Shown: positions 43,128-52,374 of the stretch, piece by piece
Position numbering within the stretch: position 1 is the stretch's first letter
How the letters are laid out: the number at the start of each line of letters is the position of its first letter
Notes under the pieces: generated by a model
Database searches by the model: none
What the model was told of the DNA's origin: nothing
What the model saw: the letters and a program-made list of their open reading frames with translations, nothing else
Position numbers and translations under genes: made by a program
Assembly: GCF_000463015.1 (NCBI RefSeq)
Contig: NC_022247.1
Span: forward strand, 4,340,001 to 4,404,000
Reading direction: 5' to 3'
Source of the DNA: Variovorax paradoxus B4
GTDB taxonomy: Bacteria > Pseudomonadota > Gammaproteobacteria > Burkholderiales > Burkholderiaceae_C
DNA length: 64,000 nucleotides

Positions 43128-43958
43128 ATGTCCTGGCACGCCCATCTTCATCTTGACTACCGACAGGAAGCCGCCCGCAGCGTTGCGCGCTTTCGCCATG
43201 ACGGGCCGCTGCGCATTCTCCAAAGCCTCTATCCCGAGGGCGATGCGATCTGCCACAACGTGCTGGTGCATCCGCCGGGTGGACTGGTGGGCGGCGACAC
43301 GCTGGACATCGACATCGAGGCGGCCGATGGGAGCCATGGCCTGATCACCACGCCGGGCGCGTCGCGCTTCTACCGCTCCGAAGGCGAGCTCGCGCTGCAG
43401 CGCACGCGCATCCGGCTTGCCAAGGGCGCGCGGCTCGAGTGGCTGCCGCTGGAGGCCATCTGCTACAGCGGCTGCCGCGCCGAGAACCGGCTCACCATCG
43501 AGGCCGAGCCCGGCGCCGAAATGATCGGCTGGGACGTGACGGCCCTCGGCCTGCCGAATGCCAACCAGCCGTTCGAGCGCGGCACCTACCTGCAGCACAT
43601 CGAAGTGCCGGGCGTGTGGCTGGAGCGCGGGCGCATCGACGCAGCGGACCATCGGCTGCTGCAGAGCCCGCTGGGCTTCGGCGGGCATCGCTGCATCGCG
43701 TCGCTGTTCTTCGTGTCGGGCACGCCGGCCGCGCGGGCGCGGCGCGAGGCGCTGCTTGCGCTCGCACGCACAGCCATCGATGCGCACGGGCTGCAGGAGA
43801 GCGCCGGCGCGACCAGCCCGCATGCGGAGATCGTCGTGCTGCGCGTGCTGGCGCCGGTGGTCGAGCCCGCGATGCAGCTGCTGCGGCAGGTGTGGCAGGC
43901 GTGGCGCGCCGAGCTCTGGCAGTTGCCGGCGAGTTCGCCGCGCATCTGGGCGACTTAG
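43128..43958 (+). CDS. ureD: Urease accessory protein UreD
   Basis: The 276-residue protein matches UreD: LDYRQEAARSVARFRHDGPLRILQSLYPEGDAICHNVLVHPPGGLVGGDTL near the start, TTPGASRFYRSEG, and LEWLPLEAICYSGCRAENRL. UreD (UreH) is the scaffold that, with UreF and UreG, loads nickel into urease. Normally ureABCEFG follow directly, but here the next gene is a convergent LysR. It probably lies in the riboswitch-led unit with the deaminase, so xanthine may also induce urease maturation. Confidence 0.93.
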   Translation: MSWHAHLHLDYRQEAARSVARFRHDGPLRILQSLYPEGDAICHNVLVHPPGGLVGGDTLDIDIEAADGSHGLITTPGASRFYRSEGELALQRTRIRLAKGARLEWLPLEAICYSGCRAENRLTIEAEPGAEMIGWDVTALGLPNANQPFERGTYLQHIEVPGVWLERGRIDAADHRLLQSPLGFGGHRCIASLFFVSGTPAARARREALLALARTAIDAHGLQESAGATSPHAEIVVLRVLAPVVEPAMQLLRQVWQAWRAELWQLPASSPRIWAT

Positions 43959-43973
43959 CGCGGGGGCTTCCTA

Positions 43974-44840
43974 TTACGCGCCGTAGCTTTCCAGCAAGAC
44001 GGCCGACAGCGCGAGTATCTTGGTCTGAGGGGCTTCCTTGAGCCACACCAACCTCGTCTTGGCGCGGCCGAACTTCGAATGCAGCCTGTGGACGCTCAGG
44101 CGATCGCGCTCCGCATAGCTGTCGAGCACGCTGTACGGCACCAGCGCAATCCCCATGCCGACGGCGACACAACCAAGAATCAGGTGGTAGGAGCCGGCCT
44201 CCACGATTCGCCCGGGCGCGACGCGGCCGCGCAGGAACCAGTCCTCGAGTCTCTTGCGATGCGGGCAGCCTGGATGAAAGGCAAGAATCGTCTTCGATGG
44301 CAGATCCTTCGGCGACGAAATGCGTGCATGCCTGGCCTCGGCGACGATCACAAGCTCTTCGTCATAGATCTCGATGGACTCGAGCCGAGGGTCGGAGACG
44401 GGGTCCGCGATGAGCGCTGCATCCAGTTCCGAACAAAGAACCTGTTTGATCAGGTCGAGAGGATCGCCCGAGAAGAGTTCCAACGCCACCTCGGGGTAGC
44501 GCTCGTGGAAACGGCCAAGCGGCTCGGGCAGGCGGGCCGCAGCCGTGCTTTCCATTGCGCCGAGGCGCAGCACCCCGGTGGGCCGATCCGACTTGATGGC
44601 GCTGGCCGCCTCCCTGGCCAGGTCGAGCATGCGATCGGCGTAGCCGACAAGTATCTTTCCCGAGGGCGTGAGCTGCATTCGGCGCCCCTCGCGCAGGAAC
44701 AGCGAAACGCCCAGCTTTTCTTCCAGCACCTTGATGCGCGCGGTCACGCTCGACTGTGCGCGATGCAGCACCTCGGCCGCCCGCACCACGCCGCCGGCCT
44801 GGACCACGGTCCGAAAAATCTGCAGATCCGAGAACTCCAT
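43974..44840 (-). CDS. LysR-family transcriptional regulator
   Basis: This 288-residue LysR protein has the HTH GGVVRAAEVLHRAQSSVTARIKVLEEKLGVSLFLREGRRMQLTPSG and an effector domain with the usual two lobes. It is divergent from a dehydrogenase-exporter pair at 44969-46773, which it probably controls. A small GAAC-N5-GTTC repeat at 44855-44867 in the gap is a weak operator candidate. Effector unknown. Confidence 0.9.
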   Translation of the reverse strand: MEFSDLQIFRTVVQAGGVVRAAEVLHRAQSSVTARIKVLEEKLGVSLFLREGRRMQLTPSGKILVGYADRMLDLAREAASAIKSDRPTGVLRLGAMESTAAARLPEPLGRFHERYPEVALELFSGDPLDLIKQVLCSELDAALIADPVSDPRLESIEIYDEELVIVAEARHARISSPKDLPSKTILAFHPGCPHRKRLEDWFLRGRVAPGRIVEAGSYHLILGCVAVGMGIALVPYSVLDSYAERDRLSVHRLHSKFGRAKTRLVWLKEAPQTKILALSAVLLESYGA

Positions 44841-44968
44841 GCATCGCCTTCCCTGAACTGTTCGTTCTGTATTTGTCGTTTCTTTGCCAGGCTCATTCTC
44901 TTTAGAGTTCTCTGCAACTTCAACAAGGCAATGGTTTCCTGAGTCAGGAATACCCGCAGAACATCATC

Positions 44969-45841
44969 ATGAAAATCGGGCTTATCGGTGCTGGCGTCAT
45001 GGGAGAACCCATGGCGAAGAATCTCAAGAAGGCCGGGCACAGCGTCACGGTCTACAACCGGACGCCCGCTCGCTGCGATGTGCTGCGCCCCTTGGGCATC
45101 GAGGTCGCAGACACGCCGGGCCAGGTTTTCGCGGCGTCGGAAGCCATCATCATCATGGTTCCGAGTCATCTGGAGGTGGACCAGGTCCTGGAGCGCTCCC
45201 CGGAGGGTGCAATTGCCGCGCCTGTGAACGGCCGGACCATCGTGTTGATGGCCACCGTGGCACCGGCGTACTCGACGGCGCTTGGCACCAGCCTCGCGGC
45301 CGCGGGCGCCCGCCACGTCGAAGCACCGGTCTCGGGCTCCAGGCAGCCCGCCGAAACGGCGCAGCTCGTGATCCTGGCGTCGGCCGCCGAACAGGAGCAC
45401 ATCGACCACGTGCAGCCACTGTTCGATGCGATCGGAAAGAAGACCGTTCGCTGCGGCCCGGTCCCCATGGCCATGCGCATGAAGCTGGCCAATCAGCTCT
45501 TGCTGATCGCCTGCTTCGAGGCGATTTCCGAGGCGACCCACTTCGCTGCAGGCATCGGCCTCGACGTGCAGCAGTTTCTCGACATGGCGCAGGCCGGCCC
45601 CTTGGCCAACGACGTGCTGCGCTCGAAAGTCGCCAAGCTCGTGTCGAACGACTTTGCCCAGCAGGCCCCGATCCGCCACGTGGCCAAGGACATTGGGCTG
45701 GTTTGCGACGAGGCCGAGCAACGCGGCGTGTGGCTTCCGATTGCCACGGCCAACCGTTCGCTGTTTGCAGAAGCCATGCAGGCCGGGCAATCGCAGGACG
45801 ACGCCATCGGCATCATCAAGATCCTGCGCAGGGGCAGGTAG
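44969..45841 (+). CDS. NAD(P)-dependent beta-hydroxyacid dehydrogenase family protein
   Basis: The 290-residue protein has the Rossmann motif GLIGAGVMGEPMAKNLKKAG, substrate motif EAPVSGSRQPAETAQLVILA and the catalytic Lys in MRMKLANQLLL. It belongs to the 3-hydroxyisobutyrate/tartronate-semialdehyde reductase group but differs from GlxR (21116) in the substrate motif (GSRQPA instead of GGEVGA). It is likely co-transcribed with the EamA exporter two bases after its stop and controlled by the divergent LysR. Confidence 0.85.
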   Translation: MKIGLIGAGVMGEPMAKNLKKAGHSVTVYNRTPARCDVLRPLGIEVADTPGQVFAASEAIIIMVPSHLEVDQVLERSPEGAIAAPVNGRTIVLMATVAPAYSTALGTSLAAAGARHVEAPVSGSRQPAETAQLVILASAAEQEHIDHVQPLFDAIGKKTVRCGPVPMAMRMKLANQLLLIACFEAISEATHFAAGIGLDVQQFLDMAQAGPLANDVLRSKVAKLVSNDFAQQAPIRHVAKDIGLVCDEAEQRGVWLPIATANRSLFAEAMQAGQSQDDAIGIIKILRRGR

Positions 45842-45843
45842 CC

Positions 45844-46773
45844 ATGTCCGCAGCTTCTTCCACCACACTCGCGGGATCCGCGGGGCGGCAGTCGCTGGCC
45901 GCGGGCGTGCTGTGCGGCCTTGCGGTCGCGCTGATCTGGTCGAGCTGGTCGGTGGCCACGCGGTTCGCCGTGACCACCACTCTGGGGCCGCATGACGTGA
46001 CGTTTCTTCGCTTCGGTGTTTCGGCCCTGCTCCTGTGGCCCATCCTGGCTCGAAAGGGCCTTGGCCTCGCACAGATCGGCGTCGTGCGGCTGCTGGTGAT
46101 GGTGCTGGGCGCGGGAGTGCCTTTCATGATGCTCGGTTCGGTGGGCATGCGCTTCGCACCCGCATCGCATGTCGCCACGCTCATGATCGGAACGATGCCG
46201 ATCTGGGTGGCGCTGTTGTCCGGCGTTCTGTTCGGCGAAAAGTTCAGCCGCCAGCAACTTGGCGGCATGGCGGTCGTCCTCGCCGGTGTGCTCTGCATCG
46301 GCGGCTATGCGCTCCTTGCCAACCGCGCGGCGGGCGAGTGGCGGGGCGATCTGCTGTTCCTGCTGGCAGGCCTGTGCTTTGCAAGCTTCACCATTGCGCA
46401 GCGCCGCTCCGGCATCAGTCCCTGGCACGCCACCGCGCTGGTGAACGTGTGCTCCGCCGTGCTGTTCGCACCGATCTACTTCTTCTGGTTCACCCCGAAC
46501 ATCTTCACTGCGCCGCCGGCGGCTGTCGGGTTCCAGGTGATCGCGCAAGGCATTCTGGTCGCGATCCTCGGGATGTACTTCTACACCGAGGCCGTGCGCC
46601 GGCTCGGTGCTTCCAGGGCGGCCATTTTCGGTGCCCTCGCGCCGGCGCTCGCTGCGTTGATCGGTGTGCTGTTTCTCAAGGAAATCCCGGCTGCGCTCAC
46701 CATGGCCGGGATCGCTCTGGTGATGGGCGGGGTCGCACTGGTGGTAACAGGAGCGCGCGCCAAGCCGAGGTGA
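45844..46773 (+). CDS. EamA/DMT-family transporter
   Basis: This 309-residue membrane protein has ten predicted helices from two EamA repeats (GLAVALIWSSWSVATRFAV near residue 25 and GLCFASFTIAQRR near residue 175, with GALAPALAALIGVLFLKE in the second). DMT proteins usually export amino acids or metabolites. It begins two bases after the dehydrogenase stop, so the two form an operon. Substrate unknown. Confidence 0.87.
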   Translation: MSAASSTTLAGSAGRQSLAAGVLCGLAVALIWSSWSVATRFAVTTTLGPHDVTFLRFGVSALLLWPILARKGLGLAQIGVVRLLVMVLGAGVPFMMLGSVGMRFAPASHVATLMIGTMPIWVALLSGVLFGEKFSRQQLGGMAVVLAGVLCIGGYALLANRAAGEWRGDLLFLLAGLCFASFTIAQRRSGISPWHATALVNVCSAVLFAPIYFFWFTPNIFTAPPAAVGFQVIAQGILVAILGMYFYTEAVRRLGASRAAIFGALAPALAALIGVLFLKEIPAALTMAGIALVMGGVALVVTGARAKPR

Positions 46774-46803
46774 GCAGGCGGTGCACAACGCGTGCGGAAC
46801 ATT

Positions 46804-47676
46804 TCAAGCCGGCATGTCGGTACGCGGCAATCGCAAGTGCTTCTTCAGCGTCTCGAACACCTGCCGCGTGACCGGGTTCACCACGTGGCTGCGCACGTAC
46901 AGGTAGTACGCCAGGTCGGGCAGGCGCGGCATGCCGTCGCCGGCACCCAGCACGCGCAGGCCTGCGTCGAGCTGTTCCACGCCGCGCGCCGTCACGCCGA
47001 GGCCCGCGCGCAACGCGGCCTTGATGCCGATCAGGCTCGACGAGGTGTAGCGCGGCGTCCAGGCCACGCCCGCGGCGTCGAGCGCCTCGTGGCCGATGCG
47101 GCGGAAGATGCTCGGGCCATCCGCCATGATCAGCGGCACCGGCTTGGCCGGGTCGTGCACGTAGCTGGCCGCGCAGAGCCACACGGTCGGCGAATTGCGC
47201 AGCACCACGCCATCGAACTGCGGATCGGCGCGGTTCGAGATGATCATGTCGACCTCGCCGCTCTTGAGCGAGGTCATCAGGTAGGGGCTGCGGCCGATGT
47301 GGATGTCCAGCTGCAGCAGCGGCGAGGTGCGCGCCACCTCGGTCAGCAGCAGCGGCAGCATGGTCTCGGCCACGTCGTGCGGCGCGCCGATGCGCAGGTT
47401 GCCTTCGAGTTCGCCCTGCCGGAGGCTCCGCAGCGCCTCGTCGTTGAGCGCGAGCAGGTGGTGCGCATAGGTCAGGAGCCGCTCGCCATGTTCGGTGAGC
47501 CGCTTCTGCCGGCCCTGCTTGGCGAACAGCGCGTGGCCCACCTGCTCTTCGAGCCGCTGCATCTGCTGCGTGATGGCCGACTGCGTGCGCCCCAGGTGCA
47601 CGGCCGCCGCCGCAAAGCTGTGGTGGCTGACGACGGCCGCGAAGGAGCGCAGCAATTCAAGATCGAGCGTGGACAT
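46804..47676 (-). CDS. LysR-family regulator of the organosulfur genes
   Basis: The 290-residue protein has the LysR HTH HHSFAAAAVHLGRTQSAITQQMQRLEEQVGHALFAKQGRQKRLTEHG and a C-terminal effector domain. It is divergent from the cysteine-dioxygenase-like gene. An inverted repeat at 47675-47697 overlaps its own start codon, implying tight autorepression and control of the genes to the right. The effector may be a thiol or sulfur amino acid, by context only. Confidence 0.9.
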   Translation of the reverse strand: MSTLDLELLRSFAAVVSHHSFAAAAVHLGRTQSAITQQMQRLEEQVGHALFAKQGRQKRLTEHGERLLTYAHHLLALNDEALRSLRQGELEGNLRIGAPHDVAETMLPLLLTEVARTSPLLQLDIHIGRSPYLMTSLKSGEVDMIISNRADPQFDGVVLRNSPTVWLCAASYVHDPAKPVPLIMADGPSIFRRIGHEALDAAGVAWTPRYTSSSLIGIKAALRAGLGVTARGVEQLDAGLRVLGAGDGMPRLPDLAYYLYVRSHVVNPVTRQVFETLKKHLRLPRTDMPA

Positions 47677-47697
47677 ACATTAATTTTATTGATGTAT
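47675..47697. promoter_or_regulatory. LysR operator overlapping the regulator's start codon
   Basis: ATACATTAAT (47675-47684) and ATTGATGTAT (47688-47697) are inverted copies with one mismatch around TTT. This contains ATACAT-N11-ATGTAT, the T-N11-A form. The left arm includes two bases of the LysR start codon, so binding could block both transcription and translation start. Confidence 0.6.
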
Positions 47698-47745
47698 TTC
47701 GTGCGCCGGCTGGATTGTCGGGTCACGCCCCGGACACTACAGTGA

Positions 47746-48375
<630 letters not shown>

Positions 48376-48462
48376 GCCCCTCATTCAACCTCGTCTTCTT
48401 TCATGCGGGCCATGCAGGGCGCGGCCTCGCAGGACTGCATTCGTCCCAACGGCTTGCTTCCC

Positions 48463-50049
48463 ATGACCTCTTTCATCGACCCGACGACCCTCAAATCCTG
48501 GCTGCACGACGGCGGCGAGATCGCGCTGCTCGACGTGCGCGAGCACGGCCAGTACGGCGAGGCGCATCTGTTCTACGGCATTCCCCTGCCCTTCAGCCGG
48601 CTCGAACTCGACGCGCCGCGCCTCATGCCGCGCCGCGGCGTACGTGTGGTGGTGTATGACGGCGGCGACTCCGACGTGGCCGAACGTGCCGCCCGGCGGC
48701 TTGCCGTGCTGGACTACACCGACGTGCACGTTCTGCAGGGCGGCACCCGCGCCTGGAAGGCCGCGGGCCATGCACTCTTCGCGGGCGTCAACCTGCCCTC
48801 GAAGACCTTCGGCGAACTGGCCGAAGAGGTCTATCACACGCCCCGCGTGAGCGCCGACCAGCTGGCCGAAATGCTGGCACGCAAGGAGAACGTGGTGGTG
48901 CTCGACGGCCGGCCGGTGAGCGAGTTCCACAAGATGAACATCCCCACGGCCACCTGCTGCCCCAACGGCGAACTCGCCTACCGCGTGCGCCGGCTGGTGC
49001 CCGACACCACCACACCCATCGTCATCAATTGCGCGGGCCGCACGCGCAGCATCATCGGCGCGCAGACGCTCATCAACCTGGGCCTGCCCAACCCCGTCTA
49101 TGCGCTGGAGAACGGCACGCAGGGCTGGTACCTGAACGACCACAGGCTGGAGCACGGCGGCACGCGGCGCTATCCGGCGGACAGCGGCAACGCCGATCTT
49201 CGGCCGGCCGCGAAAGCGCTGGCCGAACGCTTCGGCGTGCCCACGGTCACGGCGCAGACCGCCCAGCAATGGGCCGGCGATGTCAGCCGCAGCCTGTTTC
49301 TCTGCGACGTGCGCACGCCCGAGGAATTCGCGGCCGGCACGCTGCCCGGCGCACAGCACACGCCCGGCGGGCAGTTGATGCAGGCCGGCGACCAGTACTT
49401 CGGCGTGCGCGGCGCGCGGCTCGTGCTGTTCGACGACGATGGCGTGCGCGCGCCCACCGTCGCGCACTGGCTGCGGCAGATGGGTCACGATGCGAGCGTG
49501 CTCGAAGGCGGGCTCGCGAGCGGGCTGTCGCTCGCGGCCGCCGCCGCGCCGTCCGCGCCTGCGCTGGCGACGATCGATACACAGACGCTGTCCGCCCGCC
49601 TCGCGCAGGGCGATGTGACGCTGGTCGACCTGCGCCCGAGCATGCAGTTCCGCGCCGGCCACATCCCGCAGGCCCGCTGGTCGATACGCCCGCGCCTGGC
49701 CAACGACCTGAAGAACGAAACGCGCCAGCTCGTGCTGGTGGCCGACGACGCCGCGCTCGCGGCCTGGACCGCGGCGTCCGAGCTGGCCGGCCTTTCGCCC
49801 GCCCCGCTGCTGCTCGAAGGCAGCATGGCCGCATGGCGCGGCGCCGGCCTGCCGGTGGAAGCCACGCCCGCCCTGCCCGCGGATGCGGACTGCATCGACT
49901 ACCTGTTCTTCGTGCACGACCGCCACGACGGCAACAAGGAAGCGGCGCGCCGCTACCTCGCCTGGGAGACCGGCCTGGTCGCGCAGCTCGACGCGCGGGA
50001 GCGCTCGGCTTTCAGGCTGCCCGCCGCTTCCACCGCGCCACACGCCTAG
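48463..50049 (+). CDS. Multi-domain rhodanese with four rhodanese modules
   Basis: The 528-residue protein contains four rhodanese-like repeats. Only the second has the catalytic loop with cysteine (INCAGRTRS, Cys190). The equivalent loops in the others read YDGGDSD, FDDDGVR and VADDA, so they are probably structural or binding modules. Rhodaneses move sulfane sulfur to acceptors such as cyanide or thiols. It follows the thiol dioxygenase gene by 87 bases. The ATG at 48463 gives a rhodanese start right away; one at 48403 would add 20 residues. Confidence 0.88.
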   Translation: MTSFIDPTTLKSWLHDGGEIALLDVREHGQYGEAHLFYGIPLPFSRLELDAPRLMPRRGVRVVVYDGGDSDVAERAARRLAVLDYTDVHVLQGGTRAWKAAGHALFAGVNLPSKTFGELAEEVYHTPRVSADQLAEMLARKENVVVLDGRPVSEFHKMNIPTATCCPNGELAYRVRRLVPDTTTPIVINCAGRTRSIIGAQTLINLGLPNPVYALENGTQGWYLNDHRLEHGGTRRYPADSGNADLRPAAKALAERFGVPTVTAQTAQQWAGDVSRSLFLCDVRTPEEFAAGTLPGAQHTPGGQLMQAGDQYFGVRGARLVLFDDDGVRAPTVAHWLRQMGHDASVLEGGLASGLSLAAAAAPSAPALATIDTQTLSARLAQGDVTLVDLRPSMQFRAGHIPQARWSIRPRLANDLKNETRQLVLVADDAALAAWTAASELAGLSPAPLLLEGSMAAWRGAGLPVEATPALPADADCIDYLFFVHDRHDGNKEAARRYLAWETGLVAQLDARERSAFRLPAASTAPHA

Positions 50050-50109
50050 TTCCGCTTTCTCTTTTTTCGTTCGTTCGTCGTTGTCAGTTCCTATTCCAGG
50101 AGTCCCGTC

Positions 50110-51120
50110 ATGTCGTCTGTCTTTCGCATTCCGAGCCTTGCCCGCCTTTCCATCGCTGCCGCATGGCTGGCGGCCATGGCCCTGCAGCCTGCCTCGGCCC
50201 AGCCGCTGCCTGCGCGCAACGGCTTTCCTTCGCAAACGGTGAAGTTCGTCTCGCCCTTTCCCCCGGGCGGCGGCAACGACGCCACGGCCCGGCTGGTGAC
50301 CACGCGGCTGCCGGAAATCATGGGCCAGGCCGCGGTGGTGGACAACCGCGGCGGCGCGGGCGGCAACATCGGCGCCAAGTCGGTGGCCGAGGCCAAGCCC
50401 GACGGCTACACGGTGCTGACCTCGCAAGTGTCGATCATGGCGGTGAACCCTTCGCTCTACTCGGCGCCCGGCTTCGATCCGCTGAAGAACTTCATGCCGA
50501 TCACGCAGATCAACGCGGCGCCGCTCGCGCTGGTGGTGGAAGCCAATTCGCCGTACAAGACCTTTGCCGACCTGGCCACGCGCGCCAAGGCCAACCCCGG
50601 CAAGGTCACCTATGCCACGCCGGGCAACGGCACGCTCTCGCACCTGGTCGGCGTGGTGCTGCAAAAGGACAGCGGCGTGGACATGACGCATGTGCCCTAC
50701 AAGGGCGCCGGTCCGGCACTCACCGACCTGCTCGGCGGGCAGGTCGACGTGCTCGTGACCTCGACCTCCTCGGTCGCAGGCATGGTGCAGAACGGCAAGC
50801 TGCGCGTGCTTGCCGTCACCAGCCCGCGCCGCATCGGCGTGTTCGCCAAGGTGCCCACACTCGAGGAGCTGGGCTACGCCAATGCCCGCTTCGAAGACTG
50901 GTACGGCTTCTTCGCGCCGGCCGGCACGCCGCCCGAGCGCGTGGCCTACCTGAACGAAGCCATCGTGCGCACGCTGCGCCTGCCCGAAGTGACCAAGCTC
51001 GTGACCGACGGCGGCAGCGAGGTGGTGGCCAACACGCCCGAGGCCTTCGCTGCGCAGTTGCGACAGGACATCGACCGCTGGTCGCGCATCGTCAAGCTTT
51101 CCGGCGCGAAGGCGGATTGA
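50110..51120 (+). CDS. Bug-family (TctC-like) periplasmic binding protein
   Basis: The 336-residue protein has a signal peptide (cleavage after ASAQ) and the Bug fold: FVSPFPPGGGNDATARLV, VVDNRGGAGGNIGAKSVAEAKPDGYT and LLGGQVDVLVTS. Bug proteins are very abundant in this bacterial group and bind carboxylates, usually without a linked permease, as here. Its place between a rhodanese and a cystathionine-lyase gene suggests a sulfur-containing or amino-acid ligand. AGGAG precedes the ATG at 50110. Confidence 0.92.
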   Translation: MSSVFRIPSLARLSIAAAWLAAMALQPASAQPLPARNGFPSQTVKFVSPFPPGGGNDATARLVTTRLPEIMGQAAVVDNRGGAGGNIGAKSVAEAKPDGYTVLTSQVSIMAVNPSLYSAPGFDPLKNFMPITQINAAPLALVVEANSPYKTFADLATRAKANPGKVTYATPGNGTLSHLVGVVLQKDSGVDMTHVPYKGAGPALTDLLGGQVDVLVTSTSSVAGMVQNGKLRVLAVTSPRRIGVFAKVPTLEELGYANARFEDWYGFFAPAGTPPERVAYLNEAIVRTLRLPEVTKLVTDGGSEVVANTPEAFAAQLRQDIDRWSRIVKLSGAKAD

Positions 51121-51155
51121 CGCACCATAGAGGCCCGCGCTCGCTGGAACACACC

Positions 51156-52358
51156 ATGTCCGATTCGCCCAAAGACTCCGCAGGCCAGGCCCTCGACACC
51201 CGGCTCGCCCACACCGGCAAGGCCCCGGCCTACTTCGGCGGCTCGCCGGTCAACATGCCGCTGGTGCGCGCCAGCACCGTGCTGTTCGACAGCGTGGCAG
51301 CCATGCGCGACACACGCGCGCGGCGCGGCGGCGAGCGTGCCTTCAGCTACGGCGCACGCGGCACGCCCACCACCTTCGCGCTCGAAGACGCGGTGACCGA
51401 ACTCGAAGGCGCCCACCGCACGCGCCTCTTCCCCACCGGCCTTGCAGCCATCGGCATGGTGCTGCTGTCGTACCTGAAGCCCGGCGACCACGTGCTGATG
51501 TCGGACAGCGTGTACGAGCCAGCGCGCAACCTCGTGCATTCCTTCCTCGATCCCTACGGCATCCGCTGCACCTTCTTTGCCGCGGACGGCAGCGGCATCG
51601 AGGAACTGTTCGAGCCGAACACGAGGCTTGTGTATGCCGAGTGTCCCGGCTCGCTGGTCTACGAGATGTGCGACCTGCCGAAGCTGGCCGAACTGGCCCA
51701 TTCACGCGGCGCGCTCGTTGCCGCGGACAACACCTGGGGTTCGGGCGTTCAATACCGGCCGCTCGCGCTGGGCGCCGACATCTCGCTGATGGCTGCCACC
51801 AAATACCTCTCGGGCCATTCCGACGTGATGATGGGCACGGTCGCCACCACGCGCGAAGCCTGGCAGCCGCTCAACGAGCGCTGCGATGCCTTCGGCATGA
51901 CGGTGAGCCCCGACGATGCCTGGCTGGTGCTGCGCGGCATGCGCACGCTGTCCGCGCGGCTGCAGATGCATGAGCGGCATGCGATGGAAGTGGCGCACTG
52001 GCTGGAGGCACGGCCCGAAGTGGCGGCCGTGTTCTGCCCCGCGCTGCCGCAGCACCCCGGCCACGAACTCTGGAAGCGCGATTGCCGCGGCACCAACGGG
52101 CTCGTCTCGTTCGAGCTGCAGCCTGGCATCGAAAACGCCGCGGTCGAGCGCTTCGTCGATGCCCTGTCGCTGTTCGGCCGAGGCGCGTCCTGGGGCGGCT
52201 ACGAGAGCCTGGTGGCCTGGGCCAACATGCGCGCAGCGCGCAGCGTGACCGACTGGAGCCAGCGCGGCGCGGTCGTGCGGCTGCACGTGGGGCTCGAGGC
52301 GCCTTCGGATCTGCTGCGCGATCTTGATTGCGGCTTTGCCGCCCTGGGTGCCGGCTGA
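51156..52358 (+). CDS. metC: Cystathionine beta-lyase-type PLP enzyme
   Basis: This 400-residue Cys/Met metabolism PLP enzyme has the cofactor Lys216 (MAATKYLSGHSD), Asp191 (AADNTWGSG), the Tyr/Arg phosphate motif YGARGTPT and the C-terminal GRGASWGGYESL of beta-lyases. It should split cystathionine or cysteine conjugates into homocysteine (or thiol), pyruvate and ammonia. It is the last gene of the LysR-controlled sulfur group. The symbol reflects family; in this setting it may act on imported thioethers instead of methionine biosynthesis. Confidence 0.88.
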   Translation: MSDSPKDSAGQALDTRLAHTGKAPAYFGGSPVNMPLVRASTVLFDSVAAMRDTRARRGGERAFSYGARGTPTTFALEDAVTELEGAHRTRLFPTGLAAIGMVLLSYLKPGDHVLMSDSVYEPARNLVHSFLDPYGIRCTFFAADGSGIEELFEPNTRLVYAECPGSLVYEMCDLPKLAELAHSRGALVAADNTWGSGVQYRPLALGADISLMAATKYLSGHSDVMMGTVATTREAWQPLNERCDAFGMTVSPDDAWLVLRGMRTLSARLQMHERHAMEVAHWLEARPEVAAVFCPALPQHPGHELWKRDCRGTNGLVSFELQPGIENAAVERFVDALSLFGRGASWGGYESLVAWANMRAARSVTDWSQRGAVVRLHVGLEAPSDLLRDLDCGFAALGAG

Positions 52359-52374
52359 AGGCTTCTCCAGCGGC

